Positions 1 to 6,209 of a stretch of DNA of 8,565 nt are shown here, piece after piece. This stretch comes from UBA6183 sp046314755 (GTDB taxonomy: Bacteria > Bacteroidota > Bacteroidia > UKL13-3): NCBI GenBank assembly GCA_046314755.1, contig JBKDBG010000076.1:1-8565 (forward strand), in the 5' to 3' direction. Each line of letters opens with the position of its first letter. Position 1 is the stretch's first letter. The position numbers and the translations under genes were made by a program. The notes under the pieces were generated by a model, which saw nothing but the letters and a program-made list of their open reading frames with translations, made no database searches and was not told the DNA's origin.

Positions 1-439
1 TAATATCCCAATGTGGTAGGGCTCCATCCATTAATTGAGGAAGGCTTCCCGATTGCATCACTACTTCGTTATCATCTGCCGATTTGCCTTGCGGTACAAA
101 TGCATGAGGTGTGTTTGGCAACGTAACCAGTTTTTGAAATAAGTCATCCTCTAATTGTTTGGTTGTTTCTTCCAATTGTTTGGCTTCTGATTTAAGCGTA
201 GCAGTTTGCGCTTTTAACGATTCTGCTTCTTCTTTCTTCCCGCCTTTCATCAACTCACCAATTTGTTTTGCCAGCTTGTTGGCTTCAGCCAAATTAGTTT
301 CTAGTTGTGCTTTTACTGCACGTACTTTTTCATCTAACACCAACACTTCATCAACTACTTGTGCAAAAGCAGGATTTCTCTTGCTAAGTCGTTCTTTAAC
401 TTCTTGTGTGTTTTCTCTGATTACGTTTAACTGTAACAT
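1..439 (-). CDS. serS: Seryl-tRNA synthetase, N-terminal part (runs off the window start)
   Basis: SerRS charges tRNA-Ser with serine in the cytoplasm. Only the first 146 codons are present; the family is usually about 420 residues, so the catalytic class II core lies beyond the window edge. The visible part starts MLQLNVIRENTQEVKERL, a typical SerRS beginning. It continues as a Lys/Glu/Ala-rich helical hairpin, roughly residues 28-100, which is the long antiparallel coiled-coil arm that grips the variable arm of tRNA-Ser. It then shows the linker features LPNTPHAFVPQGKSADDNEV (about 107-126) and GALPHWDI at the edge, matching the SerRS 'P(N/H)xPH...VPxGxxxxDN...' and 'PHW' region. The start is the ATG whose complement is at 437-439; it begins the conserved sequence exactly. 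The cyclophilin gene lies 20 bp upstream on the same strand with no visible promoter between, so co-transcription is likely. Identification is firm; function of the unseen part is inferred. Confidence 0.95.
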   Translation of the reverse strand, partial: MLQLNVIRENTQEVKERLSKRNPAFAQVVDEVLVLDEKVRAVKAQLETNLAEANKLAKQIGELMKGGKKEEAESLKAQTATLKSEAKQLEETTKQLEDDLFQKLVTLPNTPHAFVPQGKSADDNEVVMQSGSLPQLMDGALPHWDI

Positions 440-459
440 AAATATTCGGTATAAAGCAA

Positions 460-906
460 TTAGGCTTCGTTTTCAATAATTACAATTTTCTCAATTTTAT
501 CACCTTGACGGATGCTGTCAATGACATCGAGCCCTTCAACCACTTTGCCAAAACAGGTATGGTTGCGATCGAGGTGTTGGGTATTTTGACGGTTGTGACA
601 AATGAAAAATTGTGAACCACCTGTATCTCTTCCTCTATGGGCCATTGATAACACGCCTTTATCGTGATATTGGTTTCCACCGGTAAGTTCGCATTTAATC
701 GAATATCCCGGTCCGCCTGCACCGCTTCCTGTAGGGTCACCTCCTTGAATCACAAAATCAGGAATCACACGATGAAAAGTGGTTCCATCATAATATCCGT
801 CTTTGGCTAACTTCACAAAATTGGCCACGGTATTTGGGGCATCTTGATCGTAAAACGATACTTTCATCACTCCTTTAATGGTGTGTATTTCGGCACTTGT
901 ACTCAT
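460..906 (-). CDS. Cyclophilin-type peptidyl-prolyl cis-trans isomerase
   Basis: This 148-residue single-domain cyclophilin catalyses cis-trans isomerisation of Xaa-Pro bonds during protein folding. There is no signal peptide, so a cytoplasmic enzyme is expected. Visible motifs are FHRVI with the catalytic Arg at residue 46, FVIQGGDP with Gln54, GVLSMA (85-89), GGSQFFI (97-102) with the hydrophobic-pocket Phe, and LDRNHTCFGKV (112-122). The position matching the Trp of human CypA (W121) is His111, as in many bacterial cyclophilins, which suggests weak cyclosporin binding. The loop after GGDP is short (TGSGAGGPGY) compared with the longer version in some relatives. The protein is complete and of normal size for the small PpiB-like group. 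It is the first gene of a probable two-gene unit with serS, and it faces the antiporter gene divergently. Family assignment is certain; the client proteins are unknown. Confidence 0.95.
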   Translation of the reverse strand: MSTSAEIHTIKGVMKVSFYDQDAPNTVANFVKLAKDGYYDGTTFHRVIPDFVIQGGDPTGSGAGGPGYSIKCELTGGNQYHDKGVLSMAHRGRDTGGSQFFICHNRQNTQHLDRNHTCFGKVVEGLDVIDSIRQGDKIEKIVIIENEA

Positions 907-927
907 GTAGTTTATAAATTAGCCTGC

Positions 928-958
928 GAAAATAAAGATTTGTGTGGATTATTCTAAA
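928..958 (-). promoter_or_regulatory. Possible Bacteroidota-type promoter for the cyclophilin-serS unit
   Basis: On the minus strand, TTTA (955-958) and TATTTTC (928-934) are separated by 20 bp and lie 22 bp before the cyclophilin start. They resemble the Bacteroidota -33/-7 pattern but with imperfect matches and a long spacer. This is a by-eye call only; the AT-rich context makes chance matches likely. Confidence 0.25.
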
Positions 959-1029
959 ATAATCAAATACAACTTCATACTTGCAAACGATAATATCTAT
1001 AGGTTGGTAAAATTAACTTTACCTAGTGT

Positions 1030-1051
1030 TTATCTTGAAAAGATTATCTTG
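1030..1051 (+). repeat. Direct repeat TTATCTTG, two copies 14 bp apart
   Basis: TTATCTTG occurs at 1030-1037 and again at 1044-1051, upstream of the antiporter start. Each copy contains TATCTTG, a near match to the Bacteroidota -7 element, so the pair may be alternative -7 boxes. A regulator site is another option. Eight-base repeats in AT-rich DNA also arise by chance. Confidence 0.35.
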
Positions 1052-1080
1052 CCGAACATACCATTGATGTGATTCCAACT

Positions 1081-3288
1081 ATGCCACATTTACCTCATTT
1101 AATAACAGATTTAGCATTAATTCTTTGTTCGGCAGGTATTGTAACCTTAATTTTTAAAAGATTAAATCAGCCCGTGGTATTGGGCTATATTATTGCAGGT
1201 TTATTGGTTGGACCTAATTTTTCGTTGTTTCCAACCATAACCGAAATAGATACTATAAAAATTTGGGCAGAAATTGGGGTTGTGTTTTTGCTCTTTAGTT
1301 TAGGATTAGAATTTAGTTTTAAAAAACTTATTCGGGTTGGAAATACGGCAGCAGTTACCGGTTTGTTTGAAGTAACAGCCATGTTGATTACCGGATTTTT
1401 TACGGGTCAATTATTGGGCTGGAATAAAATGGATAGTTTGTTTTTGGGTGGAATCATCGCCATTTCATCTACAACTATCATTTTCCGTGCCTTTGATGAA
1501 CTCAATCTAAAATCGAAAAAGTTTGCAGGAATTGTTATTGGGGTTTTGGTGATTGAAGATTTGGTGGCTGTTTTATTGATGGTGTTACTTTCAACCGTGG
1601 CAGTGAGTATGAAATTTGCAGGGGCCGATATGCTTATGGCCATGATTAAGCTGGTATTTTTCTTAACGCTTTGGTTTTTGGCAGGCATTTATATTTTACC
1701 GGCTTTATTGATGAAAAACGGTAAATGGTTAACCGATGAAACCTTATTAATAATTGCTATTGCACTTTGTTTACTAATGGCGTGGATTGCCGCAAGCGTT
1801 GGTTTTAGTGCGGCACTTGGAGCATTTATAATGGGCTCTATTTTGGCTGAAACCACCAAAGCAGAACGAATTGAACATGTAATAAAACCGATAAAAGATT
1901 TATTTGGTGCGGTGTTTTTCGTTTCAGTTGGGATGTTAATTGATCCTCAATTATTAATTGAACATGCCTTACCTGTTATTATACTCACTTTAGTGGTTGT
2001 TTTTGGAAAGTTGATTTACGCAACTGTTGGTGCATTAATGAGTGGTCAGCCTTTAAAACAAAGCATTGAAACAGGAACCAGTTTAACCCAAATTGGAGAG
2101 TTCAGTTTTATTATTGCTTCCTTAGGGTTGAGCTTAAATGTAACGTCTTCCTTTTTATATCCAATTGCTGTTGGTGTTTCCGTGATTACAACATTCACCA
2201 CACCGTATATGATGAAATTAGCAGCACCTATTCATCTTTATCTTGAAAAAATATTACCTCAAAAATGGCTGTATGCCATTATTAATTACAGTGCAGGTGC
2301 TCAACATATCAATGCCGAAAGTGATTGGAAGCGATTACTGAAATCATTTTTAAAAGTAGTATTTATTAATGCAGTAGTTTGTGTGGCCATCATTATTGTG
2401 TTTGTTAAATATGTTGATCCACTTATGCTTGTACATGGATTGTGGGGTTCCATCATTACGGCTGCATTCGCATTAATTGCATTATCACCTTTTCTTTATA
2501 TGCTAACAGCTCGAAGAATCAATAAACCTTCATACACACAATTATGGATTAATAAATACAACCGAGGTCCGATTATTGGAATGGAAATATTACGCGTAGG
2601 AGTTGGTGTGGTTTTGGTTGGTGTATTATTCGAGCGATTGTTTTCAACCGGAATAGCCTTTTTTATCGGCCTAGCAGCGATTGTGTTTTCGGTTTTTATT
2701 TTTAGAAGAAAGTTACGTGCATTTTCCATGCTTATTGAAAAGCGATTTATCAATAATTTAAACATTCGAGAAAATACCTCGGTGATTTCTCCGGTGAAAC
2801 AGCTTTTACCTTGGGATGCACATTTAAGCTATTTTGATATTCAACCCGAACATGGTTTTATTGGTGAACCTCTTGAGCAATTAAAATGGAGAGAGCAATA
2901 TGGAATAAATATAGCCATGATTGAACGTGGGAGTAAAAATATCATGGTGCCGAATAAAGCAGAGCGGCTTTTTCCTTACGACAGAGTTGCAATAATAGGC
3001 ACCGATGCACAAATCGCTGCATTTACAAAAGCTTTCGAGCAATGGATTATTCCGGTTGAGCAATTGGTATCGGAGGTTAAACTTATTTCAATAGGTGTGC
3101 ATCCGGGTTTTGCTTTCTTGGGATTATCCATTCGTGAATCTAACATTCGGAATAAAGTATCAGGCTTAATTGTGGGTGTTGAACGAAATGGCACGCGTGT
3201 TCTAAATCCTGATTCAAATTGGATATTTGAGTTGAATGATTTGGTTTGGATTGTGGGTGATGCACATAAAATCAGAGGTTTAGTGTGA
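1081..3288 (+). CDS. CPA2-family (KefB-type) monovalent cation:proton antiporter with two RCK_C domains
   Basis: This inner-membrane transporter is predicted to exchange K+ or Na+ for H+ and would serve pH and ion homeostasis; the ion cannot be told from sequence. With the ATG at 1081 it has 735 residues. Residues 1-385 are the Na+/H+ exchanger fold, with many hydrophobic helices. Visible motifs include LGYIIAGLLVGPNF (34-47), VFLLFSLGLEFS (68-79), the acidic pair Glu159-Asp160 in the ion-path helix, GFSAALGAFIMGSILAET (241-258) and FFVSVGMLID (279-288). About four more membrane segments follow (roughly 421-442, 452-476, 498-518, 523-541). Two soluble RCK_C (TrkA-C) modules come at about 575-652 and 662-735. 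The Rossmann-like RCK_N domain of KefC is absent. GTG at 1069 is an alternative start adding four residues; ATG was preferred because MPHLPHLITDLALIL looks like the usual beginning of relatives. The gene stands 96 bp before lpdA and appears separately transcribed. Family is firm; specificity is unknown. Confidence 0.92.
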   Translation: MPHLPHLITDLALILCSAGIVTLIFKRLNQPVVLGYIIAGLLVGPNFSLFPTITEIDTIKIWAEIGVVFLLFSLGLEFSFKKLIRVGNTAAVTGLFEVTAMLITGFFTGQLLGWNKMDSLFLGGIIAISSTTIIFRAFDELNLKSKKFAGIVIGVLVIEDLVAVLLMVLLSTVAVSMKFAGADMLMAMIKLVFFLTLWFLAGIYILPALLMKNGKWLTDETLLIIAIALCLLMAWIAASVGFSAALGAFIMGSILAETTKAERIEHVIKPIKDLFGAVFFVSVGMLIDPQLLIEHALPVIILTLVVVFGKLIYATVGALMSGQPLKQSIETGTSLTQIGEFSFIIASLGLSLNVTSSFLYPIAVGVSVITTFTTPYMMKLAAPIHLYLEKILPQKWLYAIINYSAGAQHINAESDWKRLLKSFLKVVFINAVVCVAIIIVFVKYVDPLMLVHGLWGSIITAAFALIALSPFLYMLTARRINKPSYTQLWINKYNRGPIIGMEILRVGVGVVLVGVLFERLFSTGIAFFIGLAAIVFSVFIFRRKLRAFSMLIEKRFINNLNIRENTSVISPVKQLLPWDAHLSYFDIQPEHGFIGEPLEQLKWREQYGINIAMIERGSKNIMVPNKAERLFPYDRVAIIGTDAQIAAFTKAFEQWIIPVEQLVSEVKLISIGVHPGFAFLGLSIRESNIRNKVSGLIVGVERNGTRVLNPDSNWIFELNDLVWIVGDAHKIRGLV

Positions 3289-3336
3289 AAAACGCCATCT
3301 TCGCTCACTAATTTTTAAAGTAAAAGCCTCCTTAAT

Positions 3337-3365
3337 TTTATTAAATATTGAAATTATTTATTTTG
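3337..3365 (+). promoter_or_regulatory. Candidate Bacteroidota-type promoter for lpdA
   Basis: TTTA (3337-3340), an 18-bp spacer and TATTTTG (3359-3365) followed by CACCC lie 19 bp before the lpdA ATG. The -7 part is one base shorter than the ideal TAnnTTTG, but the TTTTGCACC context is typical of this phylum. The same 11 bases, TATTTATTTTG, also precede recO (4838-4848), which supports a real element. No mapped transcript start is available. Confidence 0.45.
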
Positions 3366-3384
3366 CACCCTTATTGAGTTAATT

Positions 3385-4773
3385 ATGAATTACGATTTAA
3401 TTGTTATAGGAAGTGGTCCCGGTGGTTATGTGGCCGCCATCAGAGCTAGTCAATTAGGCTTAAAAACAGCTATTGTTGAGCGTGAAAGTTTAGGTGGTAT
3501 TTGTTTAAACTGGGGATGTATTCCAACCAAAGCATTATTGAAATCGGCACAAGTATTTGAATACATCAAACATGCCGGTGATTATGGTATTACCGTAAAA
3601 GAATCATCACATGATTTTGATGGAGTAATAAAACGCAGCCGCGGTGTTGCTGATGGTATGAGTAAGGGCATTGCCTTTTTGATGAAGAAAAATAAAATTG
3701 ATGTGATCATGGGTACTGGTAAAATTGCTTCCGCATCAAAAGTGGAAGTGACGGATGCAAGTGGTGCAAAAAAGGTATATGATGCAAAGCATATTATTTT
3801 GGCTACCGGTGCAAGAAGTCGTGAGTTACCTAATGTGAAAATTGATGGTAAAAAAGTAATAGGTTACCGTGAAGCTATGACCTTGGCGACTCAACCTAAA
3901 TCAATGGTGGTTATGGGTAGTGGTGCTATTGGTTGTGAGTTTGCTTACTTTTATAATGCCATGGGCACTAAAGTTACCATTGTAGAATTCATGCCGAATA
4001 TTTTACCAATTGAGGATGAAGACGTATCAAAAGAAGTAGCCAAGTCATTCAAAAAATCAGGTATTGAAATCATGACTGAATCTTCAGTGGAGTCAGTGGA
4101 TACGGCCGGTGCCGGTTGCAAAGTAAAAGTAAAAACTAAAACCGGTGTTGTTGAACTGCAAGCTGATGTTGTGTTATCAGCTGTTGGTGTTCAAACCAAT
4201 TTAGAAAACTTAGGATTAGAAACAGCAGGAGTGAAGCATGATAAAGGTAAAGTGATTATTGACGATTATTATGCTACAAACATTAAAGGTGTTTATGCAA
4301 TTGGTGATATCGTTAAGGGGCCGGCTTTGGCTCATGTTGCTAGTGCTGAAGGTATTATTTGTGTAGAGAAAATTGCAGGTCATCATCCAGAACCATTAAA
4401 TTATAACAATATTCCGGGATGTACTTATTGTTCACCTGAAGTAGCATCAGTTGGTTATACAGAAAAAGCAGCTAAAGAAGCCGGTTATCAAATTAAGGTT
4501 GGTAAGTTTCCTTTTAGTGCAAGCGGTAAGGCCAGTGCAGCCGGTGCTAAAGAAGGTTTTGTGAAAGTAATATTTGATGCTAAATATGGTGAGTTTTTAG
4601 GTGCACACATGGTAGGTGCAAATGTTACCGAAATGATTGCTGAAGTAGTTGCTGCACGTAAATTAGAAACTACCGGAATGGAAATCATTAAAACGGTTCA
4701 CCCGCATCCAACCATGAGTGAAGCTGTTATGGAAGCAGCTGCTCAAGCTTATGGAGAGTGTATTCACTTATAA
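3385..4773 (+). CDS. lpdA: Dihydrolipoyl (dihydrolipoamide) dehydrogenase, E3
   Basis: E3 is the FAD-dependent subunit that reoxidises dihydrolipoyl groups with NAD+ in the pyruvate, 2-oxoglutarate and branched-chain 2-oxoacid dehydrogenase complexes and in glycine cleavage. The 462-residue length is normal. In order one sees the FAD-binding GSGPGG (9-14), the redox disulfide Cys40/Cys45 in GGICLNWGCIPTK, the ATGARSR segment (140-146), the NAD-binding GSGAIG (178-183), the second FAD motif YAIGDI (304-309), and the dimerisation domain ending in HPHPTMSE with the catalytic dyad His441/Glu446. All catalytic residues are present. The ATG at 3385 starts MNYDLIVIGSGPGG directly, leaving no room for a later start. 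It has its own candidate promoter and a strong terminator, so it is probably monocistronic. No E1 or E2 gene adjoins it, consistent with one E3 shared among several complexes. Confidence 0.97.
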   Translation: MNYDLIVIGSGPGGYVAAIRASQLGLKTAIVERESLGGICLNWGCIPTKALLKSAQVFEYIKHAGDYGITVKESSHDFDGVIKRSRGVADGMSKGIAFLMKKNKIDVIMGTGKIASASKVEVTDASGAKKVYDAKHIILATGARSRELPNVKIDGKKVIGYREAMTLATQPKSMVVMGSGAIGCEFAYFYNAMGTKVTIVEFMPNILPIEDEDVSKEVAKSFKKSGIEIMTESSVESVDTAGAGCKVKVKTKTGVVELQADVVLSAVGVQTNLENLGLETAGVKHDKGKVIIDDYYATNIKGVYAIGDIVKGPALAHVASAEGIICVEKIAGHHPEPLNYNNIPGCTYCSPEVASVGYTEKAAKEAGYQIKVGKFPFSASGKASAAGAKEGFVKVIFDAKYGEFLGAHMVGANVTEMIAEVVAARKLETTGMEIIKTVHPHPTMSEAVMEAAAQAYGECIHL

Positions 4774-4790
4774 AAATAGTATTTGTTTAG

Positions 4791-4825
4791 ATGAGCCGCG
4801 CCCGAAGGGCGCGGCTCATTTTTTT
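4791..4825 (+). terminator. Strong intrinsic terminator of lpdA
   Basis: A perfect 13-bp stem (4791-4803 pairing with 4807-4819) closes a GAA loop and is followed by a T run at 4819-4825. The stem core is entirely G/C apart from the outer ATGA/TCAT, in strong contrast to the AT-rich surroundings. It begins 17 bp after the lpdA stop codon and should end transcription before recO. Confidence 0.93.
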
Positions 4826-4848
4826 ATACCCCTCTCATATTTATTTTG
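4820..4848 (+). promoter_or_regulatory. Candidate promoter for recO, overlapping the lpdA terminator tail
   Basis: TATTTTG (4842-4848), inside the same 11-mer found before lpdA, sits 12 bp before the recO ATG. The weak upstream element falls in the T run of the terminator (TTTT at 4820-4823, spacer 18). Because the terminator isolates recO from lpdA, a promoter is needed in these 35 bp, which gives the call most of its weight. Confidence 0.4.
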
Positions 4849-4860
4849 TAACGTTGTATC

Positions 4861-5592
4861 ATGCTTGTAAAATGCAGAGGTATTGTCATAAAAACCATTG
4901 ATTACAGCGAATCCAGCGTAATCCTCAAATGCTTTACCGATGCGCACGGACTTCAATCATATTTGATTAATGGGGTTAGAAAAAATAAAGGACAAATTCG
5001 TCCGTCTCAGCTTCTGCCACTTACCTTACTTGAGTTGGAGGTATATCATCAACAAAATAAAAACCTACAACGTATTAAAGAATTAAAGTGCAGCCCTCCC
5101 TTGCATCAACTGCATTTTAGTATGGTAAAAAGTTCAATAGGAATGTTTTTGAGTGAAGTGCTCAACCGCAGCATCAGAGAGGAACACCAAGCAGATAATG
5201 CATTGTTTGATTTTATTTATAATGCTATACAGTTATTGGATATAGAACAACAAAAACTCAGTAACTTTCCCATTTATTTTTTGGTGCAACTTAGTAGATA
5301 CCTTGGGTTTTACCCTCAATATCAAAATAGTGGTACAGGTACCATGGGGTTTAATTTTAAAGATGGTGCATTTGAGTTTTACGATGAGCACAATCCTTTT
5401 CAATTTGATGTGGTAAGCAGTTCACTTTTACTTGAATTTTTAGAGACGGGTTATGAATTACAAAAAGAGTTTCAAATACACGCATCGCATCGTAAACAAT
5501 TACTCAACCACTTAATTGTTTATTACAACGAACATTTAAATGGTTTTTCAAATATGCGAAGTCACGAAATTTTAGCAGAAGTTTTGGAGTAA
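4861..5592 (+). CDS. recO: DNA repair protein RecO
   Basis: RecO works with RecR (and RecF) to load RecA onto SSB-coated single-stranded DNA and to anneal strands during recombinational repair. The protein has 243 residues, the usual size. The N-terminal OB-fold is at about residues 1-78, with the family opening MLVKCRGIVIKTIDYSESS, followed by VRKNKGQIRPSQLLPLTLLE (39-58) and the LQRIKEL stretch (69-75). The all-helical C-terminal domain spans about 80-243 and ends with YYNEHLNGFSNMRSHEIL (221-238). The four zinc-binding cysteines known from some RecO proteins, such as that of Deinococcus, are missing; the only cysteines are 5, 24 and 77. The ATG at 4861 is the first in frame after the terminator and matches the family start. 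The gene ends tail-to-tail with the DUF1801 gene, with no bases between the two stop codons. Confidence 0.93.
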   Translation: MLVKCRGIVIKTIDYSESSVILKCFTDAHGLQSYLINGVRKNKGQIRPSQLLPLTLLELEVYHQQNKNLQRIKELKCSPPLHQLHFSMVKSSIGMFLSEVLNRSIREEHQADNALFDFIYNAIQLLDIEQQKLSNFPIYFLVQLSRYLGFYPQYQNSGTGTMGFNFKDGAFEFYDEHNPFQFDVVSSSLLLEFLETGYELQKEFQIHASHRKQLLNHLIVYYNEHLNGFSNMRSHEILAEVLE

Positions 5593-6048
5593 TTATTTCT
5601 TCAATTGCTGTTCATATAATTGAATCCAATCGTTAGGATTCATTTTGCTTACCAATTGTTTTATTAAATCAAAAGGTATTTGATCGGGTTTTTTAAATCG
5701 AATACAACTCTTACCCATATCTAATTTTGTTTTTACATGTTTGGCATATTCCTCTTTAAACCAATTCATCAAGTTCTCATCTGCGTAAATTCCCATATGG
5801 TAAAATGAAATGGCATTTTTTTGTGCCGCTAAACTCATAAATGGCAAAGGAAGTTTGGGGTCACAATGATATCCCTGCGGATAAATTTGGTGGGGCACAA
5901 CATATCCAATCATTCCATAATTCATGCAAGCTTCAAAACCTTTTGGCATGGTTTGAATGATAAGTTGATGAAGTCTTTTTACTGCTTCAGCTTTGTCTTC
6001 GGGAAGTTGATTTAAGTATTCGTTTATTGATTGGACCTTGCTTTCCAT
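5593..6048 (-). CDS. DUF1801 domain protein (YdhG-like), function unknown
   Basis: The 151-residue soluble protein has no signal peptide or membrane segment. It matches the DUF1801 family by overall pattern: an N-terminal helical stretch (SINEYLNQLPEDKAEAVKRL, 7-26), then MPKGFEACMNYGMIGYVVP (34-52), LPFMSLAAQKNAISFYHMGI (68-87), and near the end LDMGKSCIRFKKPDQIPFDL (109-128). Members of this family are small alpha/beta proteins without an established biochemical role, so none is assigned. The ATG at 6048 was chosen as start because it is the first ATG in the frame. A TTG at 6081 would add 11 residues but lies only a few bases from the predicted transcript start. A good candidate promoter precedes it at 6093-6123. 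It is convergent with recO and looks like a single-gene unit. Assignment is by motif recognition without a database search. Confidence 0.8.
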   Translation of the reverse strand: MESKVQSINEYLNQLPEDKAEAVKRLHQLIIQTMPKGFEACMNYGMIGYVVPHQIYPQGYHCDPKLPLPFMSLAAQKNAISFYHMGIYADENLMNWFKEEYAKHVKTKLDMGKSCIRFKKPDQIPFDLIKQLVSKMNPNDWIQLYEQQLKK

Positions 6049-6092
6049 AAGTTGATGTTGTTTATAAATATGATTCAACAAAATAATCCCGA

Positions 6093-6123
6093 CAAATATA
6101 TCTTATACAACCAACGTGTTAAA
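6093..6123 (-). promoter_or_regulatory. Candidate Bacteroidota-type promoter for the DUF1801 gene
   Basis: On the minus strand TTTA (6120-6123), a 19-bp spacer and TATATTTG (6093-6100) form the best match in the window to the phylum's consensus; the -7 element is exact (TAnnTTTG). Predicted transcription would start near 6086, giving a leader of about 38 nt to the ATG at 6048, and this favours that start over the TTG at 6081. Confidence 0.55.
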
Positions 6124-6163
6124 GCATAAACGGAATAACATTTTATTTAAATTAAAACATATT

Positions 6164-6191
6164 AAAAGAAAAGCCGCATATAGCGGCTTTT
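6164..6191 (-). terminator. Intrinsic terminator downstream of the transketolase gene
   Basis: AAAAGCCGC (6169-6177) and GCGGCTTTT (6183-6191) form a 9-bp inverted repeat with a 5-nt loop. Read on the minus strand, it lies about 19 bp after the transketolase stop codon and its 3' arm continues as TTTTCTTTT, a usable U-rich tail. It separates the VWA-transketolase unit from the DUF1801 promoter just beyond. The A/T ends make it nearly symmetrical, so some activity in the other direction is possible, though no plus-strand gene needs it. Confidence 0.85.
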
Positions 6192-6209
6192 ACTGTTAGT
6201 TTTAGTTGA

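Larger units (their letters stand above)
907..1080. promoter_or_regulatory. Divergent intergenic region between cyclophilin and antiporter genes
   Basis: These 174 AT-rich bases separate two divergently transcribed genes, so they must hold the start signals for both. On the plus side there are -7-like sequences TAACTTTA (1014-1021) and TATCTTG (1031-1037 and 1045-1051), but none has a convincing TTTG at the proper distance upstream. No RNA structure, riboswitch-like element or small gene was seen. Confidence 0.5.

Noticed and set aside
159..479. Open frame of 106 codons on the plus strand opposite serS
   Set aside because: It is antisense to the clear SerRS coding sequence and its low-complexity Ser/Ala/Phe-rich product is a shadow of the coiled-coil arm. 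Other opposite-strand or out-of-frame open frames over the cyclophilin, antiporter, lpdA and transketolase genes were rejected for the same reason.
1069..1080. GTG start for the antiporter
   Set aside because: It adds only four residues, and the ATG at 1081 begins the part that looks like the normal family N terminus. It cannot be excluded.
3285..3312. Possible hairpin GTGA...TCAC around the antiporter stop codon as a terminator
   Set aside because: Only four pairs form, the interior does not pair, and no proper T run follows.
5600..5624. Inverted repeat TTCAATT/AATTGAA just past the recO stop
   Set aside because: Seven bp, all A/T except one pair, an 11-nt loop and no T run; it also lies within the DUF1801 coding sequence. 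Too weak for a terminator.
6049..6081. TTG start extending the DUF1801 protein by 11 residues
   Set aside because: The extension has no family-like sequence, uses a rare start, and would begin only about 5 nt from the predicted transcription start. The ATG at 6048 fits better.
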